From an uncultured Pelagibacteraceae bacterium (GTDB taxonomy: Bacteria; Pseudomonadota; Alphaproteobacteria; Pelagibacterales; Pelagibacteraceae), in assembly GCA_902616725.1 (NCBI GenBank), contig CACMTZ010000001.1:165001-223292 (forward strand): a stretch of 58,292 nt of DNA, given 5' to 3'. Both the position numbers and the translations under genes were made by a program. Shown here piece after piece: positions 1 through 8,080 of the stretch (positions are counted from its first letter, which is position 1; the number at the start of each line of letters is the position of its first letter). The notes below the pieces were generated by a model that did not search any database, was not told where the DNA came from, and saw only the letters and a program-made list of their open reading frames with translations.

Positions 1-142
1 CTGAAAGCATCTAAGCGGGAAACTCACCTTAAAACTAGTTCTTCCTATAGAGCCGTGGTAGACCACCACGTTGATAGGCTGGATGTGGAAGCACAGCAAT
101 GTGTGCAGCTGACCAGTACTAATAGCTCAATTGGCTTGATTT
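1..142 (+). rRNA. rrl: 23S rRNA, 3' end (partial)
   Basis: The first ~142 bases match the conserved 3' end of bacterial 23S rRNA: CTGAAAGCATCTAAGC, then GTTGATAGGC, and the terminal GGTACTAAT-like block (here AGTACTAATAGCTCAATTGG). The gene runs in from outside the window. The end near 142 is estimated from E. coli 23S, where the molecule ends shortly after the GGCTTAACC-like element. No convincing terminator hairpin follows it and no 5S gene follows within 51 kb, which is abnormal for an rRNA operon. Confidence 0.95.
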
Positions 143-267
143 ATGCACTGAAAAAAATTTTTTGATTAAAAGTTATTTATACTATTCAAGTAGAAAAAAT
201 CACATATATAGACACTGAAATAAATGTTATTATGAAATAACTATAAATTATCCATTTAATAAGGATA

Positions 268-296
268 TTGACAAACATTAAAAATTTCTCTTTACT
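268..296 (+). promoter_or_regulatory. putative promoter of the first island operon
   Basis: A perfect consensus -35 (TTGACA, 268-273) is followed after 17 bases by TTTACT (291-296), a moderate -10 with 4 of 6 consensus bases. The predicted start would be near 303, inside the palindrome at 297-311, so a repressor bound there would block initiation. The 143-342 spacer otherwise holds only AT-rich sequence with no gene. Sequence-based inference only. Confidence 0.5.
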
Positions 297-311
297 GTTC
301 AATTTTTGAAC
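297..311 (+). promoter_or_regulatory. palindromic operator candidate, copy 1 (GTTCAA-TTT-TTGAAC)
   Basis: A perfect 6-3-6 inverted repeat, 31 bases upstream of the first island start codon and directly after a -35/-10 pair. Identical arms occur at 11611-11625 and 12825-12839, both in promoter positions, the latter at the start of a MarR-type regulator gene. The arms are short and AT-rich with no T-tract behind them, so an RNA terminator is unlikely. Binding by the island's MarR protein is inferred. Confidence 0.6.
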
Positions 312-342
312 TTTATGCTAATTCATAATCAAATATATATTT

Positions 343-1113
343 ATGTCTATCTTTTATTTGGAAGCTGGCACTAATCACTTTGGAAAACAAAACGAAGCCT
401 TACAAGTTTTAAATTTTTTTTTAAAATCAAATTATAAAAACTTAACTTTTATGATTCAATCAGAAGAATTTATTGACAAACATCTTAAAAGAGGAATCGA
501 TTTTAGACTTAGTAAAAAATTTTATAGTAATGCTTTAAAAATGTGTCATTCCAAAAAAAAAAAATTAGGACTGGCAGTTTGTTCTGAAAAAACATTTAAA
601 GAAGTGTACGATTTGAATTTTGATTTTTATAAATTGCTCAGTTTGGGAATTAATAATTTCAAATTGATTGATATGTTAAAAAAAAAAAATAAACCAATAT
701 TTATTTCTACAGGCCATAGAGCATCTGACAATGATATAAAAAAATGCCTGAAACGATTCAGTAAAAAAAATAAAATTACATTACTACATTCGCCGATGAC
801 ATATTTACCCCAAGAAATATTTTTGAGAAGAGTAATTGAATTAAGAAAGAAGTTTAAATTAAAAGTAGGATATAGTAATCATAATAATGATATTAATAAT
901 ATTTATCTTCTCTCTGCTTATGAGCCTGATGCAATATTTCTTTACTGTAAACAAAGAAGAAAAAAAGGTAGAGTTTACCCAGACGACGAACATGCTTTTT
1001 ATTTCAAGGAGTTAAAAAATTTTATGCAAAATTATCTTAATTATAATCTTATGCACAAAAAAATTAAAAAAATTAAACAAGTAAAAATATTTACAGATGA
1101 ACTCAAAGCTTAG
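343..1113 (+). CDS. NeuB-family (sialic-acid-synthase-like) TIM-barrel protein, no SAF domain
   Basis: This 256-residue protein resembles the N-terminal barrel of N-acetylneuraminate/pseudaminate synthases, which condense an N-acetyl sugar with phosphoenolpyruvate. Visible family marks are EAGTNH (7-12, usually AEIGxNH), ISTG (121-124), LLHS (147-150), GYSNH (176-180, usually GxSDH) and PDDEHAF (213-219, usually GPDHAFS). The usual VKFQ strand reads FMIQ, EKHF is replaced by FLYCK, and the C-terminal SAF/antifreeze domain is absent. It may have a changed activity or be non-catalytic. It overlaps the next gene by 17 bases and heads the operon behind the first palindrome. Full NeuB-type paralogues lie at 14527 and 24413. 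Confidence 0.7.
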   Translation: MSIFYLEAGTNHFGKQNEALQVLNFFLKSNYKNLTFMIQSEEFIDKHLKRGIDFRLSKKFYSNALKMCHSKKKKLGLAVCSEKTFKEVYDLNFDFYKLLSLGINNFKLIDMLKKKNKPIFISTGHRASDNDIKKCLKRFSKKNKITLLHSPMTYLPQEIFLRRVIELRKKFKLKVGYSNHNNDINNIYLLSAYEPDAIFLYCKQRRKKGRVYPDDEHAFYFKELKNFMQNYLNYNLMHKKIKKIKQVKIFTDELKA

Positions 1114-1756
1114 AAAAGCTATAATAATAGGTGGTAGTAAAGGGCTTGGTAGAGAGATTTCTATAGGTTTAAAAAAAGCAAAAATTAAGACTATTACATG
1201 CTCTAGAAAAGATATTGATACATCTGACCTTTTCTCCGTTGAAAACTTTGCAAAAAAACATAAAAAAATTGATATATTGGTTCTAAATAGTGGAGGACCA
1301 CCTCCATTAAAATTTAATGAAATTAAAATTGATGATTGGAAAAAATATTTTAATCAATTATTTTTAAGTTTTTTTATATTGCTTAAAAAGATTAAAATTA
1401 ATAAGGGTGGTTATATATTTTATATATCTTCCTCTATTATAAAAGAACCTGGAGATGGTTTAATAATTTCGTCCTCCCTAAGATCTGCAATGAGCAGCAT
1501 GTTAAAATCATATTCTATTGAAAAGGCTTCCAAGGGTATAACGACAATTAACATTGCGCCGGGACCATTTAAAACAGGTAGAGTAAAGGAACTAGTAAAA
1601 AATTTAAAAAGTTTTGAAAAAAGCCTTCCAACAAAAAAAATTGGAAATCCAAAAGAAATTGGTGAATTTGTTAAATTTATTGTTGAAAAAAAAATTAAAT
1701 ATATTTCAGGCTCAACTGTCTATTTTGATGGAAACATAAACAAAAGTTACAATTAA
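1097..1756 (+). CDS. short-chain dehydrogenase/reductase family protein with atypical active site
   Basis: A 219-residue Rossmann-fold SDR. The dinucleotide-binding loop GGSKGLG is at 12-18 and NSGGPPP at 64-70 replaces the usual NNAG, as in a known FabG-like subgroup. The Ser strand is at 111-113, but where Tyr-x-x-x-Lys is expected the protein has Ser125 and Arg129 (SSSLR), so classical SDR catalysis is doubtful; as I recall, the NxGGPPP subgroup shares this change. It starts inside the preceding NeuB-like gene and its stop abuts the pseF-like gene, so the three are surely co-transcribed. Probable role: modification of the nonulosonic acid or its precursor. Confidence 0.75.
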   Translation: MNSKLRKAIIIGGSKGLGREISIGLKKAKIKTITCSRKDIDTSDLFSVENFAKKHKKIDILVLNSGGPPPLKFNEIKIDDWKKYFNQLFLSFFILLKKIKINKGGYIFYISSSIIKEPGDGLIISSSLRSAMSSMLKSYSIEKASKGITTINIAPGPFKTGRVKELVKNLKSFEKSLPTKKIGNPKEIGEFVKFIVEKKIKYISGSTVYFDGNINKSYN

Positions 1757-2443
1757 ATGTCTAATATCGCAATTATACCAGCAAGGATAGGCAGCAAAAG
1801 AATAAAAGAAAAAAATATTAAAATCTTTTGTTCCAAACCAATAATACAATGGACCTATGAAATTTTAAAAAAATCAAAAATTTTTTCAGATATCTATGTA
1901 TCAACTGAAAGTGAAAAAATAATTAGAGTTTGTAAAAAAATTGGAATTAAGTCATTTATTAAGAGACCCAAGAAATTATCTGGTGACAAAATAGGAATAA
2001 GAGAGGTGATGGAACATGCTGTAGCTGAGCTAGATAAAAAAATATTATTTAAAAATACTTGCTGTGTTTTTCCATGTAGTCCTTTTATGAAAATTAAAAA
2101 TTTAAAGAAAGCTTTAAAACTAATTAGAAATAAAAAAGATTGTATAGTTCATACTGTTACAAAATTTAGACATCCACCTGAGAGATCACTATTTATGAAA
2201 AAAAATAATTTTCTTGACGTTGTTAATAAAAAAAATATATATTTAATGACTCAAGATTTTGTTCCTAAATATCATGATGTTGGACAATTTTATTTTTCGC
2301 ACAAAAGTATTTGGACAAAAAAAAAAAATATTAATAGAATTGGAATAGAGCTATTTCCATGGGAAGCAATAGATATCGATAATATTGAAGATTGGGAGTT
2401 TGCAAAAATTTTATTCAAATTAAAAAAAACAAATAAACTTTAA
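1757..2443 (+). CDS. pseF: pseudaminic acid cytidylyltransferase-like (PseF/NeuA family)
   Basis: This 228-residue nucleotidyltransferase would activate a nonulosonic acid with CTP to give the CMP-sugar. The N-terminal IIPARIGSKRI motif (about 6-16) is the CTP-binding loop of the NeuA/PseF/KdsB family. RPKKLSGDK, DVGQFYF and the C-terminal DIDNIEDWEFA block fit PseF best (PseF usually ends with DIDTPEDWERAE). The length is normal for PseF. It begins immediately after the SDR stop codon. The sugar could equally be a sialic or legionaminic relative; the exact substrate is inferred. Confidence 0.8.
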   Translation: MSNIAIIPARIGSKRIKEKNIKIFCSKPIIQWTYEILKKSKIFSDIYVSTESEKIIRVCKKIGIKSFIKRPKKLSGDKIGIREVMEHAVAELDKKILFKNTCCVFPCSPFMKIKNLKKALKLIRNKKDCIVHTVTKFRHPPERSLFMKKNNFLDVVNKKNIYLMTQDFVPKYHDVGQFYFSHKSIWTKKKNINRIGIELFPWEAIDIDNIEDWEFAKILFKLKKTNKL

Positions 2444-2559
2444 AATGATATCACATCTTATTTCTATTTTTTTTTTAAAGACTAAGGGTATCAATAGATA
2501 TACATAAAAGTAATGATTTGTTTTTATAATAAATTTAAATTAACTAAAATATATTTTTT

Positions 2560-3186
2560 ATGAAAAAAAAAAGGAAATTATCAGCGCAAGAATTATTTTG
2601 GAAAGGTAAATTTGGAAATGATTATATAAAAAGAAATTTTTATGCACAAAGAATTAAATCTGTCGGAAGAGATCTGCTGAAAAATAATATTAATGTAAAC
2701 TCTGTTTTAGACTTAGGCTCAAACGTTGGTCATAATTTAGATGCTTGTAAATTGGCATTTCCAAAAGCAGATCTTACTGGTGTAGAAATTAATAAAACTG
2801 CTTTTAAAATTTTAAAAAAAAAACACAATGCAATTAATAAAAGCATTTTGGATTTAAATATAAACAAAAAATTTGATCTTGTGATTATTACTGGAGTCTT
2901 ATCTCATCAAAATCAAAATGATATTAAAAAGCTTTTGAGAAAAATTTATAGTTTAACAAAAAATTATATTTATATGGCTGACTATTTTAACCCTAAACCA
3001 GTTCAGGTAAACTATAGAGGTCATCAAGATAGATTGACAAAAGACGACTTTGCAAAAAAACTTTGGACTTTATTTCCTAAACTGAGAATTTTAGATTATG
3101 GATTTTATTGGCGACATGATCCACATCTAAAAAATCAATGTGATGATACTAATTGGTTTTTATTTCATAAGTTAAATGATAAATAA
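2560..3186 (+). CDS. pseudaminic-acid-biosynthesis-associated methylase (SAM-dependent)
   Basis: A 208-residue class I methyltransferase matching the family annotated next to pseudaminic acid genes. Features are an N-terminal ELFWKGKFGNDYIKRN-type segment, SAM motif I VLDLGSNVG (49-57), the acidic VEIN loop (75-78), FDLVIITGVL (105-114), and the family hallmark YFNPKPVQVNYRGH with a C-terminal DYGFYWRHD and DDTNWFLF. The likely acceptor is a hydroxyl or amino group of the nonulosonic acid or polymer. A -10-like TATAAT lies at 2525-2530 upstream, without a good -35. A truncated second copy of this family lies at 6935-7249. Confidence 0.85.
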   Translation: MKKKRKLSAQELFWKGKFGNDYIKRNFYAQRIKSVGRDLLKNNINVNSVLDLGSNVGHNLDACKLAFPKADLTGVEINKTAFKILKKKHNAINKSILDLNINKKFDLVIITGVLSHQNQNDIKKLLRKIYSLTKNYIYMADYFNPKPVQVNYRGHQDRLTKDDFAKKLWTLFPKLRILDYGFYWRHDPHLKNQCDDTNWFLFHKLNDK

Positions 3187-3250
3187 AAAAAATTCTATTT
3201 TTAATTGTGATTATTGCAAAAACCCTTTAAAAATTGAATGTCTAATCTAA
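3176..3250 (+). pseudogene. orphan N-terminal fragment of a zinc-ribbon methyltransferase gene
   Basis: A short frame of 24 codons starts inside the end of the preceding methylase gene and stops at 3250, inside the beginning of the SDR gene. It encodes FNCDYCKNPLK, resembling the N-terminal CDYC zinc knuckle of the complete methyltransferase that starts at 4008 (MRCDYCISDE). It looks like the first bases of a second such gene, whose remainder was replaced when the SDR gene was joined. This reading rests on one CxxC motif and position; it could be a chance frame. Confidence 0.4.
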
Positions 3251-3978
3251 AAAATAAAATTTGTTTGTTAACAGGTGGTACAGGAAATATTGGAAAATCT
3301 ATTATTGAGGAACTTCTTTTAAATCAAGCAATAGTTATTTTTACTTTTTACAAAAAACAATCAATAGCAAAAGAACTCTTAAAATTAAATAATCAAGATA
3401 AATTATTTTATTTCAAATTGGACACATCCAATGAAAATTCAATTAAGAATGTAATAAGCAAAATAAAAAGAAGATTTAAAAAAATTGATATATTAATCAA
3501 TAATGCTGGGATTAATACCCCAAATGATTTTGAAAAGATATCACGAAAAGAATGGGATAAAATTTTAAATATAAACTTAAGAGGGCCATTTTTAGTAATT
3601 AGGGAAAGTCTGGGTCTTTTAAGAAAAAGTAGTTCTGCATCAGTAATTAATATAAGCTCAATAAGTGGTCAAATTGGAGGACCAAGAACAACGCATTATG
3701 CGGTAAGTAAGGCTGGTTTAATTGCATTAACACAAAATGCAGCAATCAGCTTAGCTAAGTACAATATTAGATGTAATACCATTGCTCCAGGTTATATTCA
3801 GAGCAATATGGAAAAAAAATCAAAAAATAAAACAGTAGAAAAATTAAAAAAAAATATTTTAATGAAAAGATTAGGCAGATCATCTGAGGTTGCTTACGTT
3901 GTTTCATTTTTGGCATCTAATAAAAGTGAATATATGACAGGACATACAATCAATCTCAATGGCGGATTAGTTTTTTAA
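3238..3978 (+). CDS. SDR-family NAD(P)-dependent oxidoreductase (FabG-like)
   Basis: A complete classical SDR of 246 residues: cofactor loop TGGTGNIG (12-19), NNAG (88-91), catalytic Ser in the NISSIS strand (about 140-143), Tyr154 and Lys158 in YAVSK, then the PG motif (APGYI) and a typical C-terminal GHTINLNGG. All catalytic residues are present, unlike the SDR at 1097. In this context it probably reduces or oxidises a sugar or sugar-acid intermediate rather than a fatty-acid substrate; the substrate cannot be read from sequence. Confidence 0.85.
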   Translation: MSNLKNKICLLTGGTGNIGKSIIEELLLNQAIVIFTFYKKQSIAKELLKLNNQDKLFYFKLDTSNENSIKNVISKIKRRFKKIDILINNAGINTPNDFEKISRKEWDKILNINLRGPFLVIRESLGLLRKSSSASVINISSISGQIGGPRTTHYAVSKAGLIALTQNAAISLAKYNIRCNTIAPGYIQSNMEKKSKNKTVEKLKKNILMKRLGRSSEVAYVVSFLASNKSEYMTGHTINLNGGLVF

Positions 3979-4007
3979 TAAAATATAAATTATGTAAACT
4001 AAATTTT

Positions 4008-5144
4008 ATGAGATGTGATTATTGTATATCAGATGAACTATTAAAAATTTATAAGCCAAAAGGATCATTATTAGGCTGTATTGTTTACGTATGTAGAAGT
4101 TGTGGTTTGACACAATCATTTAAAAAATTAAAAAAAAAAATTAACAGGAAAAAAAGAATTAGTGGCGGTGCTGATTGGGGAAATATTAGATATGGAAAAG
4201 CGTTTAGAACTAATAAAACTTTAAATATACTTAAGAGGAATTCTCAATTAAGAAATATAAAAAATTGTTTAGATATTGGTTCAAATAGAGGTAGTTTCAT
4301 AAATTCTTTATTAAATATAAAAAAAAATATTAATTTTGTAGGAATTGAACCAGATAAAAATTTACAGGTTAAATACCCCGAAAAAAAAGTTAAAATATTC
4401 AATGAAAAATTTGAAAATATTCAAATTAATAAAAAATTTGATTTAATTCATTGCTCTCATACTTTGGAACATCTTGATTCCCCATCATTTTTTTTTAAAC
4501 GCGTAAAAAATTTAATGCACAATAAAACTATTTTATATTTAGAAGTACCCAATATTAAATCAATAATTTCAAAATATTGTTTAGAAGAGTATTTTATTGA
4601 TAAGCACGCTTTCCATTTTTCTGAAAATGATATCAGAAATTATTTAAAAAAATATAATTATAAGATAATCAAGCAAATCCACGATGAGGAAAATTTGATT
4701 TTTTTGATAAAGATTAACAGAAATTCAAAAAATGCAACTATTAGAAATAATTTTCTAGAAAATAAAAAAATGATCCAAAAATATAAAAAGACTATTAAAA
4801 CAAACCTAGAAAAAATGAAAAAATTAAAATATAAATTTAAAAAATTAATTTTAAAAAAATCAATATTATTTTGGGGTGCTGGCAGAATATTTAATGTAAT
4901 GCAAGAATACGCAGGGTTACAGAAATTTAAAGAAAAAGTCTATGTTTGTGATCAATTCTTACCAGACTACTCTTCATATTCTAGTGGTTTTAAAATTTAT
5001 AAGCCATCTGAGTTATCTGAAAAAAAGTTTGATTACATATTTATTACTGCAAGATCATTTGAAAGGGATATAAAAAAAAATATTAAATTATTGTTTAGAA
5101 AAAAAAATAAAATGATTCAAGTATTTTCAATTTTTAAATATTAA
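4008..5144 (+). CDS. zinc-ribbon class I methyltransferase with C-terminal sugar-methyltransferase domain
   Basis: This 378-residue protein has three parts. Residues 3-32 hold a zinc knuckle (C3, C6, C29, C32). Residues about 85-200 form a SAM-binding domain with LDIGSNRG at 88-95, followed by HCSHTLEHL. The C-terminal third contains a second Rossmann-like segment beginning LFWGAGRIF, as in the C-terminal domain of sugar C-methyltransferases (TylC3/NovU type). It therefore probably methylates a nucleotide-linked keto-sugar. It is followed after 4 bases by the split transketolase genes. Confidence 0.75.
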   Translation: MRCDYCISDELLKIYKPKGSLLGCIVYVCRSCGLTQSFKKLKKKINRKKRISGGADWGNIRYGKAFRTNKTLNILKRNSQLRNIKNCLDIGSNRGSFINSLLNIKKNINFVGIEPDKNLQVKYPEKKVKIFNEKFENIQINKKFDLIHCSHTLEHLDSPSFFFKRVKNLMHNKTILYLEVPNIKSIISKYCLEEYFIDKHAFHFSENDIRNYLKKYNYKIIKQIHDEENLIFLIKINRNSKNATIRNNFLENKKMIQKYKKTIKTNLEKMKKLKYKFKKLILKKSILFWGAGRIFNVMQEYAGLQKFKEKVYVCDQFLPDYSSYSSGFKIYKPSELSEKKFDYIFITARSFERDIKKNIKLLFRKKNKMIQVFSIFKY

Positions 5145-5148
5145 ATAC

Positions 5149-5979
5149 ATGAGTAAATTTGACCAAGATGTAAACTATATAAGAGCATTGATTTTATTAT
5201 CAATTTTTAAAGCAAAATCCGGTCATCCAGGAGGAAGTTTGTCATCGGTAGATTTTTTATATTTTCTTTTCGATAAAGTTTTAAAATTAAAAAAAAAAGA
5301 TTTTAAAAATTGGAATAGAAATTACTTTATTTTATCAAAGGGTCACTGTGCTCCAGCTTTATATGCTGTAGGATTTATAAAAAAATTTTTAAGTTTTAAT
5401 TCATTACTAAACTTAAGAAAGATTGACTCGAACACTCAAGGGCACACTGATCTAAGAAAATTAAATTGGGTAGGTGCTAGCACCGGTTCTTTAGGTCAAG
5501 GTTTATCATATGCTACAGGTATAGCATTGGGATTAAAAAGTAAAAAAGTAAATAAAAAAGTCTTTGTGATGGTGGGAGATGGTGAAATTCAAGAGGGACA
5601 AGTATGGGAATCCTTAATGTTCTCCGCTCATTATAAATTAGACAACCTAATTATAATTTTAGATTATAATAAAATTCAAAGTGATGATTTTAATAAAAAT
5701 ATAATGAATTTTGAGCCTTTAAAAGACAAACTTATTTCTTTTGGTATGAATGTTCAAGAAATTGATGGACATAATTTCAATCAAATAAAAAATTGTTTAC
5801 TTAGAATTAAAAAAAATAAAAAACCCAATTTTATTATTTCTCATACGATTAAGGGAAAAGGGGTTACTTTTATGGAAAATAAACCTCAATGGCATGGAAG
5901 TGTTAAATTAACTTTTGAACAGATCAAGGAAGCTTTAATCGAATTAAATAATTTTGAAAAATTAAGAAAGTATCTTTGA
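5149..5979 (+). CDS. transketolase, N-terminal (thiamine-diphosphate-binding) subunit
   Basis: This 276-residue protein is the first half of a two-gene transketolase. SGHPGGSLSS near residue 25, the GHTDLRK and STGSLGQGLSYATG segments, and the thiamine-diphosphate/Mg motif GDGEIQEGQ followed by an Asn (DYNKIQ) are all present. It overlaps the second subunit gene by 4 bases, so the two are translationally coupled. A single full-length housekeeping transketolase is expected elsewhere in the genome. This pair probably makes or elongates an unusual ketose for the polysaccharide; sedoheptulose-7-phosphate is one candidate, by inference. Confidence 0.85.
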   Translation: MSKFDQDVNYIRALILLSIFKAKSGHPGGSLSSVDFLYFLFDKVLKLKKKDFKNWNRNYFILSKGHCAPALYAVGFIKKFLSFNSLLNLRKIDSNTQGHTDLRKLNWVGASTGSLGQGLSYATGIALGLKSKKVNKKVFVMVGDGEIQEGQVWESLMFSAHYKLDNLIIILDYNKIQSDDFNKNIMNFEPLKDKLISFGMNVQEIDGHNFNQIKNCLLRIKKNKKPNFIISHTIKGKGVTFMENKPQWHGSVKLTFEQIKEALIELNNFEKLRKYL

Positions 5980-6938
5980 TGAAATCTAAGATTTTGGAAG
6001 TTGGAAAATCTCAATATACTTTAAGAGATCAATTTGGATTGAGTATTACTAAATTAGCTAAAAAGAATAAAAAAATTATTGTCTTAGATGCTGATGTTGC
6101 AGGAGGAACTGGATTACATCGATTTAGAAAAAAATTTCCTAAAAGATTTTTTCAATGTGGGATCGCTGAACAAAATATGATTTCGTTGGCAGGTGGATTA
6201 GCAAGCCTTGGTTTTATTCCAATTGTGACAACATTTTCTGTTTTCATGCTGAGAGGATTAGAGCAAGCAAGACTCTCTATAGCTTATAATAATTCAAATG
6301 TTAAATTGGTAGCGAGTCATCCGGGTTTGGATGTTGGTCCGGATGGTGGATCAGCTCAATGTCTGGAAGATCTAGCAATTTTTAGGTCCCTTCCAAACTT
6401 TAGGGTTATTTCTCCCGCAGATCCAAATGAGATGGATTCAGCAGTAAAAGAAATAATCAAATTTAAGGGACCCGTATATATGCGAACAGGAAGATCAGAA
6501 ATCAAAAAAATATTTACAAAAAAATATAAATTTAAAATTGGGAAAGGTAAAATTATTAAAAAGGGTGAAGATTTGTCTATAATTGCATGTGGAGTTATGG
6601 TTGAGAGAGCTTTAGTTGCATCAAAAAAATTGGAAAAAGAAGGTATAAAAGCTAGGGTGGTGAACATGTCATCAATAAAGCCTATAGACAAAGATTTAAT
6701 AATTAAATGTGCAAAAGAGACTAAAAAGTTTATTATTGCTGAGGATCATAATAAATTTGGTGGCTTGGGAAGCGCAGTTTCAGAGGTAATATCTGAGTTT
6801 TGTCCTATAAAAGTAAAATATATCAGTGTCCAAGATGAATTTGGTATATCTGGTGAACCAAATGAACTCGCTGAAAAATTTAATTTAGATTATAAGGCGA
6901 TCATTAAATTAGCAAAAAAGTTAAATTTAAAAAAATGA
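5976..6938 (+). CDS. transketolase, C-terminal (pyrimidine-binding) subunit
   Basis: A 320-residue second half of the split transketolase. LDADVAGGTG, then CGIAEQNMISLAGGLA (with the Glu that activates thiamine diphosphate), the HPGLDVGPDG segment, YMRTGR, and the C-terminal transketolase domain (about 190-320, with EDHNKFGGLGSAV) are typical. It overlaps the N-terminal subunit gene by 4 bases upstream. Its last four bases overlap the start of a truncated methylase remnant, a junction that looks like a recombination scar. Confidence 0.87.
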   Translation: MMKSKILEVGKSQYTLRDQFGLSITKLAKKNKKIIVLDADVAGGTGLHRFRKKFPKRFFQCGIAEQNMISLAGGLASLGFIPIVTTFSVFMLRGLEQARLSIAYNNSNVKLVASHPGLDVGPDGGSAQCLEDLAIFRSLPNFRVISPADPNEMDSAVKEIIKFKGPVYMRTGRSEIKKIFTKKYKFKIGKGKIIKKGEDLSIIACGVMVERALVASKKLEKEGIKARVVNMSSIKPIDKDLIIKCAKETKKFIIAEDHNKFGGLGSAVSEVISEFCPIKVKYISVQDEFGISGEPNELAEKFNLDYKAIIKLAKKLNLKK

Positions 6939-7249
6939 AAAAAAAGTTTGATCTTGTAATAATAACAGGAGTATTAATGCATCAGGACCCAACCAAATTA
7001 GATATTATTTACTCAAAAATAAACAAATTATGTTCTAAATACATATACTTAAGTGAATATTTTAATCCTGTACCTGTAGAGATACCTTACAGAGGTGAAA
7101 GGGAAAGATTATTCAAACGTGATTTTGCTAAAGAACTTTGGATGAAGTTCAAAAAACTCAAATTAGTTGACTATGGTTTTCATTGGAAGGAAGATCCATT
7201 TTTTAAAAACACTGTAGATAATACTAATTGGTTTATATTTAAAAAATAA
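6935..7249 (+). pseudogene. truncated pseudaminic-type methylase (C-terminal half only)
   Basis: The 104 codons from the ATG at 6935 correspond to residues 103-206 of the methylase at 2560: KKFDLVIITGVLMHQ, YFNPVPVEIPYRG, DYGFHWKEDP and NTNWFIF align along its length. The SAM-binding half, including motif I, is missing, so it cannot be a working methyltransferase alone. The frame is intact and starts exactly at the transketolase stop, so it may still be translated. It is best read as a deletion remnant joined to the transketolase gene; action as an accessory subunit is possible but unsupported. Confidence 0.7.
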
Positions 7250-7255
7250 TTTTTT

Positions 7256-8080
7256 ATGGCAGCAAAACCTATTTTCATTTTATCTTCAGGAAGATCAGGT
7301 AGTTACTCTTTTTACAACGCATTAAAAGGTTTATCAAATATAGAAATTTATCATGAATTTTTATTTGACGAAACTTTAAGGAATTCAGTTTCATATCATA
7401 TGAAAATGATTAGTAAAAAAAAAATTTTGGACTATTTGGAAAAAAGTTATGCTTTCTCTATAAGAAATAGCAAAAAAAAAATATGGATTGATACCTCCAA
7501 CGCATTACCATGGATGATTAAACCTCTAAGATATAAATTTAAGGATGCAAAGTTTGTCTTTCTTATTAGAGATGGTCGAAAAGTTGTGTCTTCATTTTAT
7601 AATAAATATAGGGAAATAATGTATAATAAAAGAGACGTTATATTATTAAAAAAATTTTTTGACAAAAAAATAAATTTTTTATCCTCTGAAAAAAAATATT
7701 GGCGACCAATTCCTACTGAAAAAAAAGATTTTTATCTGTTTAACAAAAAAAGTCAGTTTTCAAAAATTTGTATATATTGGTCACAGTTAAATAAAACAAT
7801 AAGAGAAAACTTAAATGAAGTAAAAGAAGATAATATTTTTTTCTTTAAATTAGAGGAAATAGAAAATAAAAAAAAACTTTTATCATTATTAAAATTTTTG
7901 GGGGTAAGAAAAAAAGATAATAAAAGTGTAATCAAAATTTTCAAAAAACCAATAAATGTAAAAATTCCAAGAGATTTTGGTTTAAGTGAGTTACAAAAAA
8001 AAGAATTCGAAAAATATTGCAAAACTGAAATGATTAAAAATGGTTATGACATAAAACTATCATACGTTATGAAATATTAA
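7256..8080 (+). CDS. sulfotransferase family protein
   Basis: This 274-residue protein carries the PAPS-binding loop SSGRSGSYSFYNAL near the N-terminus (5'-phosphosulfate loop) and the 3'-phosphate site FVFLIRDGRKVVSSFY around residue 100, the two signatures of PAPS-dependent sulfotransferases. It would transfer sulfate to a sugar of the surface polymer, adding negative charge. It is the last gene of the first + block and overlaps the convergent gene by 4 bases. No PAPS synthesis genes are in the window. A second sulfotransferase lies at 21115. Confidence 0.8.
   Translation: MAAKPIFILSSGRSGSYSFYNALKGLSNIEIYHEFLFDETLRNSVSYHMKMISKKKILDYLEKSYAFSIRNSKKKIWIDTSNALPWMIKPLRYKFKDAKFVFLIRDGRKVVSSFYNKYREIMYNKRDVILLKKFFDKKINFLSSEKKYWRPIPTEKKDFYLFNKKSQFSKICIYWSQLNKTIRENLNEVKEDNIFFFKLEEIENKKKLLSLLKFLGVRKKDNKSVIKIFKKPINVKIPRDFGLSELQKKEFEKYCKTEMIKNGYDIKLSYVMKY

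Noticed and set aside
297..311. Palindrome read as a terminator for the rRNA operon
   Set aside because: The stem is only 6 pairs with two G-C pairs and no T-run follows; identical arms occur at other promoters, so an operator fits better.
2444..2559. Riboswitch or small RNA in the gap before the methylase
   Set aside because: Only AT-rich sequence with a TATAAT at 2525-2530; no GC-containing stems or known aptamer core.
3238..3978. FabG of fatty-acid synthesis
   Set aside because: Catalytic motifs fit, but it sits amid sugar genes away from fab genes; the SDR fold alone does not identify the substrate. The same applies to the SDR at 38642.
6356..6691. Reverse open frame of about 110 codons inside the transketolase C-terminal gene
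   Set aside because: It is antisense to a strongly conserved enzyme and its translation resembles nothing; a shadow frame.
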